20,776 nt of DNA from an uncultured Rivibacter sp. Its GTDB lineage: Bacteria; Pseudomonadota; Gammaproteobacteria; Burkholderiales; Burkholderiaceae. Shown in pieces: positions 6,675-14,248 of this stretch (position 1 is its first letter; every line of letters starts with the position of its first letter). The notes beneath the pieces were generated by a model. It made no database searches, was not told the origin of the DNA, and was given only the letters and a program-made list of their open reading frames with translations. The translations under genes were made by a program, and so were the position numbers. The stretch spans positions 1 through 20,776 of the forward strand of contig CAMLNA010000076.1 in the NCBI GenBank assembly GCA_946481025.1. Direction: 5' to 3'.

Positions 6675-7942
6675 ACGCCCTCCATGGCCGCCAGCCGCTC
6701 CGAAGCCGGCGGGTGCGAATAGTAGAAGCGCACGTACAGCGGGTCGGGCGTCAGCGTCGAGGCATTGTCCTCGTAGAGCTTGAGCAGCGCGCCCGCGAGG
6801 TCCTTGGCGCTCGCCTGGGCGCAGGCATAGGCGTCGGCCTGGAACTCATGCCGGCGCGACAGCCCGGCAAACAGCGGCGAGACGAAAAAGCCGAACACCG
6901 GCCCGGCCAGCAGGAACAGCAGCAGCGCGAGCGCGTCGTTGGGTGCGCCTTGCCCGAGGTTGGGCGACACGCCCAGCCCGGCATAGAACCAGGCCTGCTG
7001 CGCCAGCCAGCCCAGCAGCGCGAAGCCGGCGAGGCTGAGGGCGAACATCGAGACGATGCGCTTCTGGACGTGCTTGTGCTTGAAGTGGCCCAGTTCATGC
7101 GCGAGCACCGCCTCCACCTCGCCCGGGTTCAGCTTGGCCAGCAGCGTGTCGAAGAACACCACGCGCTTGGCGGCGCCAAAGCCGGTGAAATAGGCGTTGG
7201 CATGGGCCGAACGGCGCGAGCCGTCCATCACGTACAGCCCCTTGGCGGCAAAGCCGCAGCGTGCCATCAGCGCCTGCACGCGGGTCTTCAGCGCGTCGTC
7301 TTCGAGCGGGCGGAACTTGTTGAACAGCGGTGCGATGACGGTCGGGTAGAGCACCAGCATCAGCAGGTTGAAGCCCATCCAGGCGCCCCAGGCCCACAGC
7401 CACCACATCGGCCCGGCGGCGCCCATGAGCCACAGGATCAGCGCGGCGATCGGCAGGCCGAGCGCCGCACCGAGCACCACGCCCTTGGCCAGGTCGGCCA
7501 GCCACAGGCCCGGCGTCATGCGGTTGAAGCCGTACTGCTGCTCGATGCGGAAGATGCTCCAGGCCTCGAAGGGCAGGTCGATGAGGCCGCCGATGAGCAC
7601 GAAGGCCGAGAGCAGCGCCAGCTGGTAGGCCATGCCGCCCCAGCGCGGCAGCACCGCATCGCGCAGCGCCAGGTTCAGGGCGTCCAGGCCGCCCAGCAGC
7701 GTCCAGCCGAGCAGCACCGCGGCTCCCACGGCCATGGTCAACAGGCCGAAGCGCAGCTTGGCGATGGTGTAGTCGGCGGCGCGCTGGTGCGCGGCCAGCG
7801 ACACGGTGGCGGCAAACGGGACAGGCACGCTGCCGCGGTGCGCGGCGACATGGCGCACCTGCCGGGACGCCAGCCACAGCCTGGCCAGCAGCGAGGCGGC
7901 CAGGAAGCCGGCGAAAACGAAGGTGAGGACGGAAGGCTGCAT
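6671..7942 (-). CDS. M48 family metallopeptidase, Ste24/CAAX-protease-like
   Basis: Multi-pass membrane zinc protease of 423 residues. The zinc site is HELGH at 282-286 with the distal glutamate in RRHEFQAD (E366). The ending [23 protein letters not shown] is typical of the M48A (Ste24-type) branch, and the preceding [21 protein letters not shown] is the expected context. Hydrophobic segments occur at about 3-22, 62-85, 103-123, 153-198, 297-317 and 336-358. The ATG at 7942 was chosen; a TTG at 7984 would add 14 residues and would overlap the -10-like TAAACT. Bacteria lack prenylated CaaX proteins of the yeast a-factor kind, so the substrate is unknown. It is first in an operon with phhB (4-base overlap) and rsgA, and is divergent from orn (71-base gap). 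Confidence 0.93.
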   Translation of the reverse strand: MQPSVLTFVFAGFLAASLLARLWLASRQVRHVAAHRGSVPVPFAATVSLAAHQRAADYTIAKLRFGLLTMAVGAAVLLGWTLLGGLDALNLALRDAVLPRWGGMAYQLALLSAFVLIGGLIDLPFEAWSIFRIEQQYGFNRMTPGLWLADLAKGVVLGAALGLPIAALILWLMGAAGPMWWLWAWGAWMGFNLLMLVLYPTVIAPLFNKFRPLEDDALKTRVQALMARCGFAAKGLYVMDGSRRSAHANAYFTGFGAAKRVVFFDTLLAKLNPGEVEAVLAHELGHFKHKHVQKRIVSMFALSLAGFALLGWLAQQAWFYAGLGVSPNLGQGAPNDALALLLFLLAGPVFGFFVSPLFAGLSRRHEFQADAYACAQASAKDLAGALLKLYEDNASTLTPDPLYVRFYYSHPPASERLAAMEGV

Positions 7943-7950
7943 GGGCGCCG

Positions 7951-7956
7951 AGTTTA
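7951..7956 (-). promoter_or_regulatory. -10-like element upstream of the M48 protease gene
   Basis: On the minus strand TAAACT (four of six to TATAAT) ends eight bases before the ATG at 7942, predicting a transcript with a leader of about two nt. No Shine-Dalgarno is visible. In the opposite direction GACAAT (7980-7985) may serve orn, giving a leader of about 22 nt that contains the AGGAAGG Shine-Dalgarno. Both are weak calls. Confidence 0.3.
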
Positions 7957-8013
7957 CGGTTTGGCCTCGCGACTTGGCCGACAATGGCCGCCTCCTCAGG
8001 AAGGCACCCTCCC

Positions 8014-8601
8014 ATGACCGACACCAGCACCGCCGCCGACATCGCCGCCACGGCCCTGCAGCCGAGCGACCAGAACCTGATCTGGATCGACCTCGAGATG
8101 ACCGGCCTGAAACCCGACAGCGACCGCATCATCGAGATCGCCGTGGTGGTCACCGACCCGGCGCTGGCCGTGCGGGTCGAAGGCCCGGTGTATGCCGTGC
8201 ACCAGAGCGACGAGACGCTCGATGCGATGGATGCCTGGAACAAGGGCACCCACGGCCGCTCGGGCCTGATCGACAGGGTGAAGGCCTCGTCGGTCAACGA
8301 GGCTCAGGCGCAGGCCGACCTCATCGCCTTCCTGAAGCACTTCGTGCCGGCGGGCAAGTCACCGATGTGCGGCAACTCGATCTGCCAGGACCGCCGCTTC
8401 CTCGCCAACTACATGCCCGAGCTCGAAGCCTTTTTCCACTACCGCAACCTCGACGTCAGCACGCTCAAGGAGCTGGCGCGGCGCTGGAAGCCGGCGGCGC
8501 TGGAAGGCTTCAAGAAGGCGCAGAAGCACACCGCGATGGCCGACATCCACGAGTCGATCGACGAGCTGCTGCATTACCGCCAGCACCTGCTCGCGGTCTG
8601 A
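8014..8601 (+). CDS. orn: Oligoribonuclease
   Basis: Protein of 195 residues, a DEDDh 3'-5' exonuclease that degrades two-nucleotide RNAs to mononucleotides, including pGpG from c-di-GMP turnover. The catalytic residues are all visible: D26 and E28 in [10 protein letters not shown]126 in [12 protein letters not shown]172 and D177 in [24 protein letters not shown] (145-160) is characteristic of Orn. The ATG at 8014 follows AGGAAGG (7998-8004) at good spacing. The N-terminus (about 18 residues before [12 protein letters not shown]) is longer than in E. coli and rich in Ala and Thr. It is convergent with the DUF2087 gene with only 10 bases between stops. Confidence 0.97.
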   Translation: MTDTSTAADIAATALQPSDQNLIWIDLEMTGLKPDSDRIIEIAVVVTDPALAVRVEGPVYAVHQSDETLDAMDAWNKGTHGRSGLIDRVKASSVNEAQAQADLIAFLKHFVPAGKSPMCGNSICQDRRFLANYMPELEAFFHYRNLDVSTLKELARRWKPAALEGFKKAQKHTAMADIHESIDELLHYRQHLLAV

Positions 8602-8611
8602 TCCGGGCAAC

Positions 8612-9169
8612 TCAGCCGCGACGGGCCCGCAAGGCACGCAGCAGCGCAGCCACCTCCGGCTGCGGCCGGGCTGCCACCTTCCGGTACTCGGAACCGTCGG
8701 GCTTGCGTTCGAGCAGCCGCATGTTGATGAGCTCGCGGCGCAGGATGCAGTGGTCGCCGAAGGCGTGGTGCGCGTTGAGCACCTCGTTGACCTCGCGCTC
8801 GGTGTAGCGGCGCTTGCCGTCGAAGCGCATCCACAAGCCCCACAGCAGCAGCCGCTGTGTCGAGTACTTGATCGGCCAGCGCATCAGCCGCCCGTGTTCG
8901 TCGAACAGGCGCAGCGCCCGCTGGGCGGTGTCGGTCAATGTCGTGGCAAGCGGTGCGGCGCCTTGCGGCACGCGCGGCGGCGGCGCGGCCTGCAGGCTTT
9001 GCAGGTTGCGGTGGCCGGCGGCACGCGCCAGCATGTTGAGCAGCTCCACATGGCCGGGCGGCCGTGTTTCGCGCTCGAACCGCTCGAGCAGCTGGCGGCG
9101 CAGCGCCTTCGCAAAGCTGGAAAGATCGGCTGCGTGCAAGGGCACGAGCTCGCGGGAAGAAGCAGTCAT
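8612..9169 (-). CDS. DUF2087 domain-containing protein
   Basis: Protein of 185 residues from the ATG at 9169, preceded by GGAG. The C-terminal half is a DUF2087 domain (about residues 85-165): TAQRALRLFDEHGRLMRWPIKYSTQRLLLWGLWMRFDGKRRYTEREVNEVLNAHHAFGDHCILRRELINMRLLERKPDGSEYRKV. This is a winged-helix-like fold often found in putative transcriptional regulators. The N-terminal part (ETRPPGHVELLNMLARAAGHRNLQSLQA, 34-61) resembles the small LxxLARxxGhrnxqxLqA module seen in other proteobacterial proteins and may be a nucleic-acid or partner-binding helix pair. No partner gene is adjacent. A regulatory role is inference. The same frame stays open to 9553 into gluQ, but without similarity. Confidence 0.82.
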   Translation of the reverse strand: MTASSRELVPLHAADLSSFAKALRRQLLERFERETRPPGHVELLNMLARAAGHRNLQSLQAAPPPRVPQGAAPLATTLTDTAQRALRLFDEHGRLMRWPIKYSTQRLLLWGLWMRFDGKRRYTEREVNEVLNAHHAFGDHCILRRELINMRLLERKPDGSEYRKVAARPQPEVAALLRALRARRG

Positions 9170-9374
9170 CGTCGGGTCTCCGTCCGATGCGCCGGACCCG
9201 GCACGGGCCGGGGGCTGGGGTTGCCGACTTGCAGCGCGGCGCACGGGGCGAAACCGCATCAGGACAAGTTGTATGGGCAGGTTTAGCTCGCGAGCGGGTC
9301 GCGCGGCAACGCCTGGGTGAACTGCCGACCGAGCCCGCACTGTAGCAGGGGTCGCCCCCCGCCGTCGCGCGTGG
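9170..9374 (-). promoter_or_regulatory. Intergenic region between gluQ and the DUF2087 gene: possible promoter and palindrome
   Basis: This 205-base gap is the longest non-coding stretch in the window. On the minus strand it holds TGCTACAGT, an extended -10-like sequence (TACAGT at 9344 to 9339), which would give the DUF2087 gene a leader of about 160 nt. About 100 bases before the start codon is the short palindrome ACAAGTTGT (9264-9272), resembling a regulator half-site pair. A run of C at 9354-9360 lies just past the gluQ stop. No T-tract terminator for gluQ is seen. Confidence 0.3.
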
Positions 9375-10301
9375 TCATGCGCAAGCGCTCGTGACGGCGC
9401 GCCAGCCGGCCACCGCTGCCGCCAGCCAGCCGGCCGCGTCGTCGGCATCGAGCTGCGGCAATCCGAGCACCCGGCCGGCCGCGCGCAGGACGGCCAGCGG
9501 GTCGTCCAGCACCAGCGCCTGCGCGCCGTTCTGCTTCGACAGCTTCTCGCCATGGGGGCCGAGCACGAGCGGCGTGTGCAGGTAGCGCGGTACCGGCAGG
9601 CCGAGGCAGCGTTGCAGATGGATCTGGCGGGGGGTGTTGTCGGCCAGGTCCTCGCCTCGCACCACGTCGGTCACGCCCTGCTCGGCGTCGTCCACCACCA
9701 CCGCGAGCTGGTAGGCCCACAGGCCGTCGGCGCGCTGCAGCACGAAGTCACCCACTTCGCCGGTGACGTCCTGCCGCTGGTGGCCCAGCCGACGGTCGTG
9801 CCAGTCGATCACCAGCGGCGGCGCGTCGTCCATGCGATCGCCCGGATGCACCGCGCAGGCCAGCCGCGCCGACCGGGGCGGCTTGCCCCGCAGGCCTCCG
9901 TGGCTGGGCCGGCAGGTGCCGGGATAGGCCAGTTCGCCATGGCGGCTGCGCTGCCGGCCGGTGGCCGAAAGCGCCAGCTCGATGTCGCGCCGGGTGCAGC
10001 CGCAAGGGTAGGCCCAGCCGGTGGCGAGCAGGCGGTCGAGCGCTTTCCGGTAGAGCCCATCGCGGCGGCTCTGCCATACCGGCGGCTCGTCGGGCAGCAG
10101 TGCCACGGCGGCCAGCTGCCGCAGGATCTCCTGGTCGGCGCCGGGCACGCAGCGCGGGCCGTCCACGTCTTCGATGCGCACCAGCCAGCGCCCGCCGTGT
10201 GCCCGCGCGTCGAGCCAGCTCGCCAGCGCCGCCACGAGCGAGCCGGCGTGCAAGGGCCCGGTGGGCGAGGGTGCAAAGCGGCCGACGTAGGGTCTGCTCA
10301 T
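9375..10301 (-). CDS. gluQ: Glutamyl-Q tRNA(Asp) synthetase
   Basis: Protein of 308 residues. GluQ-RS is a truncated GluRS paralogue that activates glutamate without tRNA and transfers it to queuosine at position 34 of tRNA(Asp). Seen: class I HIGH region [12 protein letters not shown] (residues 11-22), RIEDVDGPR (42-50), the zinc site CGC at 100-102 completed by YPGTC (126-130), the adenylate-site stretch [33 protein letters not shown] (197-229), and the KMSKS loop GEKLSKQ (251-257). The C-terminal anticodon-binding domain of GluRS is absent, as expected. The ATG at 10301 lies three bases after the LysR gene's stop, so the two are cotranscribed. No dksA gene is adjacent, unlike in gammaproteobacteria. 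Confidence 0.95.
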   Translation of the reverse strand: MSRPYVGRFAPSPTGPLHAGSLVAALASWLDARAHGGRWLVRIEDVDGPRCVPGADQEILRQLAAVALLPDEPPVWQSRRDGLYRKALDRLLATGWAYPCGCTRRDIELALSATGRQRSRHGELAYPGTCRPSHGGLRGKPPRSARLACAVHPGDRMDDAPPLVIDWHDRRLGHQRQDVTGEVGDFVLQRADGLWAYQLAVVVDDAEQGVTDVVRGEDLADNTPRQIHLQRCLGLPVPRYLHTPLVLGPHGEKLSKQNGAQALVLDDPLAVLRAAGRVLGLPQLDADDAAGWLAAAVAGWRAVTSACA

Positions 10302-10304
10302 CGC

Positions 10305-11270
10305 TCAGAGGATGAGGCCTTCATGCTGCTCCAGCAGCGCGCGGCGCGTGGCCGGGCTTTCCAGCTGGCTGAGCCACCACGCGAGCGCCAGGCCAGGGCG
10401 CTGGCCGGTGTTGCGCCAGGCGTAGTTGAGCCGGAATGCGGGGCGCTCGACTTCCGTCTCCTTCTGCACCAGCCGGCCGGCCTCGACATGCCGGCGCACC
10501 AGCGGCTCGGGCAGCGAGCCGCAGCCCAGCGCACGCAGCAGCGCCTCGAGCTTGGCGGCCATCGAGGGCACGGTGAGCACGTCCTGGCCGGGCAGCACAC
10601 CCACCGTGATGGGGGCCAGGTCGCGTGCCGTGTCGGCCACCGCCACGATGCGGTGCGCGGCGATCACCGTGGGCGACAGCGGCTCCTTCACCGCGGCCAG
10701 CGGGTGGTGCGGTGCCACCACGAACACGAACTGGATGTGCCCGAGCGTTTCGCAGTGCACCGAAGGGGCCGGGGTGTGGTCGCCGGTGCCGATGGCGATG
10801 TCGGCCTCGCCGGAGAGCAAGGCCTCCCACGTGCCGGACAACACCTCGTTGCGGAACTTCAGGCGCGTGGGCGGGCCGGCCTGGTCGCTCCCTTCGGGGC
10901 GGATCTCGTAGAACGCCGCCGTGAGGTCGAACAGCGCGCGCGGGGCGATCACGTTGTCCACGGCCAGCGTGAGCTGCGTCTCCCAGCCGGTGGCCACGCG
11001 CTTGACCCGGTTGGCCACCGCGTCGATCTCCTGCAGCAGCCGCCGGCCCTCGTTGAGCAGCTCGCGGCCGGCGTCGGTGAGCTGGGCCTGGCGCGAGCGG
11101 CGGTCGAACAGCAGCACGTCGAGCGCATCCTCGAGCTGGCGCACGCTGTAGGTGAGCGCAGACGGCACCTTGCCGAGCTCGCGGGCGGCGGCAGCGAAGC
11201 TGCCGGTGCGCGCGATCATGTCCACCATGGTCAGGGCTTCGGGGGTGAGGGCGTTTCGGCGATCCGTCAT
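10305..11270 (-). CDS. LysR family transcriptional regulator
   Basis: Protein of 321 residues. The N-terminal winged helix-turn-helix (about 9-66) reads LTPEALTMVDMIARTGSFAAAARELGKVPSALTYSVRQLEDALDVLLFDRRSRQAQLTDAGRELL, a standard LysR DNA-binding domain with the long linker helix after it. The C-terminal half is the periplasmic-binding-protein-like effector domain (LTLAVDNVIAPRALFDLTAAFYE, GEADIAIGTGD, FVFVVAPHHPLA). It is divergent from the pirin gene, the usual arrangement of a LysR regulator with its target. A TGCC-N5-GGCA dyad with T-N11-A spacing lies in the 114-base intergenic region. The effector is unknown; a redox-active aromatic or quinone would fit the targets. It shares a transcript with gluQ (three-base gap). 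Confidence 0.94.
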   Translation of the reverse strand: MTDRRNALTPEALTMVDMIARTGSFAAAARELGKVPSALTYSVRQLEDALDVLLFDRRSRQAQLTDAGRELLNEGRRLLQEIDAVANRVKRVATGWETQLTLAVDNVIAPRALFDLTAAFYEIRPEGSDQAGPPTRLKFRNEVLSGTWEALLSGEADIAIGTGDHTPAPSVHCETLGHIQFVFVVAPHHPLAAVKEPLSPTVIAAHRIVAVADTARDLAPITVGVLPGQDVLTVPSMAAKLEALLRALGCGSLPEPLVRRHVEAGRLVQKETEVERPAFRLNYAWRNTGQRPGLALAWWLSQLESPATRRALLEQHEGLIL

Positions 11271-11296
11271 GTCGCGTCCGTTGAGGCGTTTTGAAT

Positions 11297-11313
11297 GATG
11301 CCATCAAGGCATC
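11297..11313. promoter_or_regulatory. LysR-type operator between the LysR gene and pirin
   Basis: GATGCC-ATCAA-GGCATC is a perfect 6-5-6 inverted repeat. Its core TGCC-N5-GGCA (11299-11311) fits the T-N11-A LysR box. It is centred about 35 bases before the LysR start codon and about 47 bases before the predicted pirin transcription start, positions suited to autorepression and target control. The role is inferred from position and symmetry. Confidence 0.55.
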
Positions 11314-11339
11314 TCGCTCCCGCGCGCCGGGGCGGCTCC

Positions 11340-11345
11340 TACATT
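11340..11345 (+). promoter_or_regulatory. Putative -10 element of the pirin operon
   Basis: TACATT (four of six to TATAAT) stands in otherwise GC-rich DNA and predicts a start near 11352. That leaves a leader of about 33 nt that includes the AAAGGAG Shine-Dalgarno of pirin. No clear -35 is visible, which would suit a regulator-dependent promoter. Confidence 0.4.
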
Positions 11346-11384
11346 GAACCCATCGAGAGCGAGCGCAAACGAAAGGAGTTCCTG

Positions 11385-12086
11385 ATGATCACCCTGCGCA
11401 AGTCCAGCGAACGCGGCTATGCCGACCACGGATGGCTCAAGAGCTTCCACAGCTTTTCGTTCGCCGACTACTACGACCCGGCCCACATGGGCTTCGGCAA
11501 CCTGCGCGTGATCAATGAAGACCGCATCGCGCCCGGCACCGGTTTCGGCACGCACGGCCACCGCGACATGGAGATCATCAGCTACGTGCTCGAAGGCGGC
11601 CTCGGTCACCAGGACAGCATGGGCAACGGCGCGACCATCCGTCCGGGCGACGTGCAGCGCATGAGCGCGGGCACCGGCGTGCGCCACAGCGAGTTCAACC
11701 ACGCGCCGAGCGACACGACGCACTTCCTGCAGATCTGGATCCTGCCCGACCAGGCCGGGGTCGCACCCGGCTACGAGCAGAAGCACTTTCCGGAAAGCGC
11801 CAAGCGCGGCCGCCTGGCCCTGGTGGCCTCGCGCGAAGGGGCGGCCGGCTCGGTGAAGCTCCATGCCGATGCGAAGCTGTACGTGGGCCTGTTCGACGGC
11901 GACGAGCGCACCAGCCTTTCACTCGACGAGCGGCGCCTGGGCTATGTGCACGTGGCACGCGGGTCGGTGGTGGTCAACGGCCAGCCGCTGCAGGCCGGCG
12001 ACGCGCTGCAGCTGAGCGGCGAGTCGCACCTCGAGCTGTCGGGCGGCCAGGGCGCGGAAGTGCTGGTGTTCGATCTCGCACACTGA
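11385..12086 (+). CDS. Pirin family protein (YhhW-type, possible quercetin 2,3-dioxygenase)
   Basis: Bicupin of 233 residues. The ATG at 11385 follows AAAGGAG. The start MITLRKSSERGYADHGWLKSFHSFSFADYYDPAHMGFGNLRVINED is near identical in style to E. coli YhhW. All four metal ligands are present: H57 and H59 in GTHGHRDME, H101 and E103 in GTGVRHSEFNH. Family members bind Fe or another divalent metal; some have quercetin 2,3-dioxygenase activity in vitro, and the physiological role is generally unclear. It is first in an operon with the FMN reductase (34-base gap) and is divergently transcribed from the LysR gene. The pairing suggests a response to quinones, flavonoids or electrophiles (inference). 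Confidence 0.93.
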   Translation: MITLRKSSERGYADHGWLKSFHSFSFADYYDPAHMGFGNLRVINEDRIAPGTGFGTHGHRDMEIISYVLEGGLGHQDSMGNGATIRPGDVQRMSAGTGVRHSEFNHAPSDTTHFLQIWILPDQAGVAPGYEQKHFPESAKRGRLALVASREGAAGSVKLHADAKLYVGLFDGDERTSLSLDERRLGYVHVARGSVVVNGQPLQAGDALQLSGESHLELSGGQGAEVLVFDLAH

Positions 12087-12093
12087 TTCAAAT

Positions 12094-12111
12094 GGCGACA
12101 ACGGCGACAAC
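12094..12111 (+). repeat. Two-copy 9-bp direct repeat before the FMN reductase gene
   Basis: GGCGACAAC occurs twice in tandem (12094-12102 and 12103-12111) and then runs into the GGAGG Shine-Dalgarno. It lies between the pirin stop and the reductase ATG at 12121. It is probably a slippage product. It could change the pirin-reductase spacing between strains, but no function is implied. Confidence 0.6.
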
Positions 12112-12120
12112 GGAGGAACG

Positions 12121-12720
12121 ATGAGCAACATCAAGGTTCTGGCCATGGCCGGCAGCTCCCGCAACGGCGCATTGAGCGGCAGGCTCCTGCATGCCGCGGC
12201 GCAGGCGGTGCGGGAAGCGGGCGCGGAGGTGACCCTCGTGGATCTGCGCAGCCTGGCGATGCCCGTGTATGACGGCGACCTGGAAGCGAGCCAGGGCGCG
12301 CCCGAAGGCGCACGCCAGCTGCGCGACCTGTTCGCCGGCCATGACGCGCTGCTGTACGTCACGCCCGAATACAACGGCTTTCCGACGCCGCTGTTCATCA
12401 ACGCCTTCGACTGGCTCTCGCGCGTGGCAGCCGAGGGCGACAAGCCCTCCGGCCTGGCCGCCACGGCGCTCAAGCCGGCGGCGCTGCTTTCGAGCTCGCC
12501 GGGCCCGATGGGCGGCTTGCGCAGCCTCAACTTCACCCGCCAGTACCTGTCGATGGCCTTCGGCATGCTGGTCGTGCCGCAGCAGTTCGCCCTCGGCCTG
12601 GCGCACAACGCCTTCGACGACGCGGGCGCGCTCAAGGAGCCGAGGCAGCAGCAGGTCGTGGCCGGCGTGGTGGGGCAGCTGCTCCAGGTGGCCGCAGGCC
12701 TGCACGCCGCCAAGGCGTAG
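12121..12720 (+). CDS. NAD(P)H-dependent FMN reductase / quinone reductase
   Basis: Flavodoxin-fold reductase of 199 residues. The ATG at 12121 follows GGAGG. Seen: the FMN phosphate-binding loop near the N-terminus, VLAMAGSSRNGALSGRLL (6-23); the LYVTPEYNGFPTPLFINAFDWLSR segment (78-101), the TPEYNgsxpg-lKnaiDW motif of the NADPH-dependent FMN reductase family; and the LLSSSPGPMGGLRSLNFTRQYL loop. Such enzymes (ChrR/YieF/ArsH-like) reduce quinones, chromate or free flavin by two electrons. It is the second gene of the pirin operon, probably under LysR control. Substrate specificity cannot be read from the sequence. Confidence 0.92.
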   Translation: MSNIKVLAMAGSSRNGALSGRLLHAAAQAVREAGAEVTLVDLRSLAMPVYDGDLEASQGAPEGARQLRDLFAGHDALLYVTPEYNGFPTPLFINAFDWLSRVAAEGDKPSGLAATALKPAALLSSSPGPMGGLRSLNFTRQYLSMAFGMLVVPQQFALGLAHNAFDDAGALKEPRQQQVVAGVVGQLLQVAAGLHAAKA

Positions 12721-12739
12721 GAGCGCCCAGGCATGGCGC

Positions 12740-12745
12740 TACAGT
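12740..12745 (+). promoter_or_regulatory. -10 element immediately upstream of the DUF599 gene
   Basis: TACAGT (four of six) ends eight bases before the ATG at 12754, predicting a start at about 12752 and a two-nt leader. There is no Shine-Dalgarno. It also argues against the in-frame ATG at 12733, which lies upstream of this element. Confidence 0.4.
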
Positions 12746-12753
12746 GGCGCGCC

Positions 12754-13464
12754 ATGAACACCCTGCTGCTGCTGATCCGCCTGCTGCCCTGGTATGAGTG
12801 GCTGGCGCTCGTGTGGTTTTTCGCCGCCTGGGCGGGCTATGCCAACTTCGCCAGGCGCCGCGCCACGGTGCGCCCGTCCATCCTGGCGGCCACCAACCGC
12901 ATCCGCCGGCAATGGATGCTGCAGACCACCAAGCGCGAGGTGCGGGTGGTCGACGGCGTGGTGGTGCAGAACCTGTCCACCAGCCCGAGCTTCTTCGCCT
13001 CCACCACCATCCTGATCATCGGCGGCCTGCTGGCCCTGCTGGGCGCCGGCGAACAGGCCAGCGAGCTGGTGCGCGACCTGCCGTTCGCCGCGCGCACGAC
13101 CGCGATGGTGTTCGACCTGAAGCTGGCGCTGCTCACGGCCGTGTTCGTGTATGCCTTCTTCCGCTTCACCTGGAGCATGCGGCAGTACACCTTCGGCGCG
13201 TTGCTCATCGCTTCGGCCCCCGAATTCGGCGAGTTCGATGCCGGGGCGGCGTCGCGCGAGCAGTTCGCCGACAAGGCGGGCCGGGTGATGGGCATGGCAG
13301 CAGAGACCTTCAACGACGGCCTGCGTGCCTACTACATGAGCTTTGCCGCAGTGGGCTGGTTCTTTTCACCGCTCGCCTTCGCGCTGGCGACGGCGGGGGT
13401 GGTCTACGTGCTCTACCAGCGCGAGTTTCACTCGGAGGTGCTGGAGGTGCTCACTTCCGAGTGA
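12754..13464 (+). CDS. DUF599 family membrane protein
   Basis: Protein of 236 residues with about four hydrophobic segments (roughly 6-25, 88-108, 124-143 and 204-225). The sequence LPWYEWLALVWFFAAWAGYANFARR, the loop IRRQWMLQTTKREVRVVDGVVVQNLSTSPSFFASTTILIIGGLLALLG and the middle RFTWSMRQYTFGALLIASAP are characteristic of DUF599, a conserved inner-membrane family of unknown function. A second upstream ATG at 12733 is in frame, but the TACAGT at 12740-12745 makes 12754 the better start. Its last 37 bases overlap the end of trhO on the other strand. Confidence 0.85.
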   Translation: MNTLLLLIRLLPWYEWLALVWFFAAWAGYANFARRRATVRPSILAATNRIRRQWMLQTTKREVRVVDGVVVQNLSTSPSFFASTTILIIGGLLALLGAGEQASELVRDLPFAARTTAMVFDLKLALLTAVFVYAFFRFTWSMRQYTFGALLIASAPEFGEFDAGAASREQFADKAGRVMGMAAETFNDGLRAYYMSFAAVGWFFSPLAFALATAGVVYVLYQREFHSEVLEVLTSE

Positions 13465-14189
13465 GGCCGCAGGGCGGGGTCGAGCCCCTCGCGCTCGTCG
13501 AACACGAAACACTCGCCGTGCCAGTGGCGGCCGCCCACCCGCTCGAAGTACTTGAGGATGCCGCCGTCGAGTTGCAGCGTGTGCTCCAGCCCGGCCTCGC
13601 GCATGAAGATCGCCGCCTTCTCGCAGCGGATGCCGCCGGTGCAGTAGCTCACGATGGTCTTGCCGGCGAGTTCCTGCTTGTGGGCCAGCAGGGCGGCCGG
13701 GAAGTCGCTGAACCGGGCGAGGCGCCAGTCGATCGCGCCGTCGAAGGCCCCGGCATCGACCTCGAAGCCGTTGCGGGTGTCGAGCATCACGACCTCGCGG
13801 CCTTCGTCGTCATGGCCGGCGTCGAGCCAGCGTGCCAGCGTGGCGGCGTCCACTGAAGGCGCCCGGCCGTTTCCGGGGCGGATGGCCGGATGGTTCATGC
13901 GGATGATCTCGCGCTTGCACTTGACCAGCATGCGCCGGAAGGGCTGGTGCTCCGACCAGCTTTCCTTCACGTCGAGGTCGGCGAAGCGGGCGTCGGCATG
14001 CAACGAGTCGAGGAAGTGGCGCACGTCGCTTTCTGCGCCGGCCAGGAAGAGGTTGATGCCCTCTTCGGCCAGCAGGACGGTGCCTTTGATGGCCAGGGCG
14101 CGGGCGGTGCCGAGCAGGCGTTCGCGCAGCGCCTCCAGGTCGGACAGCGTGACGAACTTGTAGGCGGCGATGTTGAGGATGGCGGGCAC
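13428..14189 (-). CDS. trhO: tRNA uridine(34) hydroxylase, rhodanese-type (TrhO/YceA)
   Basis: Protein of 253 residues. TrhO carries out oxygen-dependent 5-hydroxylation of U34 in tRNAs, the first step toward cmo5U/mo5U. Seen: N-terminal ferredoxin-like domain (ILNIAAYKFVTLSD, IKGTVLLAEEGINLFLAG), linker VKESWSEHQPFRRMLVKCKREII, then a rhodanese domain with VVMLDTRNGFEVDAGAFDGA and the active loop YCTGGIRCEKA holding C183 and C189. The start is GTG at 14189: the ATG at 14197 is out of frame, and TACAAT ends six bases before this GTG. Many homologues are longer, so the short C-terminal tail after HGECFVFDER may be a truncation in a variable region. It overlaps the DUF599 gene tail to tail by 37 bases. 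Confidence 0.93.
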   Translation of the reverse strand: MPAILNIAAYKFVTLSDLEALRERLLGTARALAIKGTVLLAEEGINLFLAGAESDVRHFLDSLHADARFADLDVKESWSEHQPFRRMLVKCKREIIRMNHPAIRPGNGRAPSVDAATLARWLDAGHDDEGREVVMLDTRNGFEVDAGAFDGAIDWRLARFSDFPAALLAHKQELAGKTIVSYCTGGIRCEKAAIFMREAGLEHTLQLDGGILKYFERVGGRHWHGECFVFDEREGLDPALRPHSEVSTSSTSE

Positions 14190-14195
14190 GCGCGC

Positions 14196-14201
14196 ATTGT
14201 A
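14196..14201 (-). promoter_or_regulatory. -10 element placing transcription start at the trhO GTG codon
   Basis: On the minus strand TACAAT (five of six) is followed by GCGCGC and then the GTG start at 14189, so the expected +1 is the G of GTG. No Shine-Dalgarno can fit. This predicts a leaderless transcript that starts with GTG. Confidence 0.5.
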
Positions 14202-14248
14202 GAAAGCGCGCGCGTGGCTATCTTTGAAGCACAGCGCAGGAGACCGCC

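Noticed and set aside
6656..8017. A 453-codon plus-strand open frame opposite the M48 protease
   Set aside because: It is rich in Q, H, E, R and G with no hydrophobic core or motif. It is a shadow of the protease, whose HELGH site is intact on the other strand.
9552..11294. A 580-codon plus-strand open frame opposite gluQ and the LysR gene
   Set aside because: It crosses two well-supported minus-strand genes and has shadow composition.
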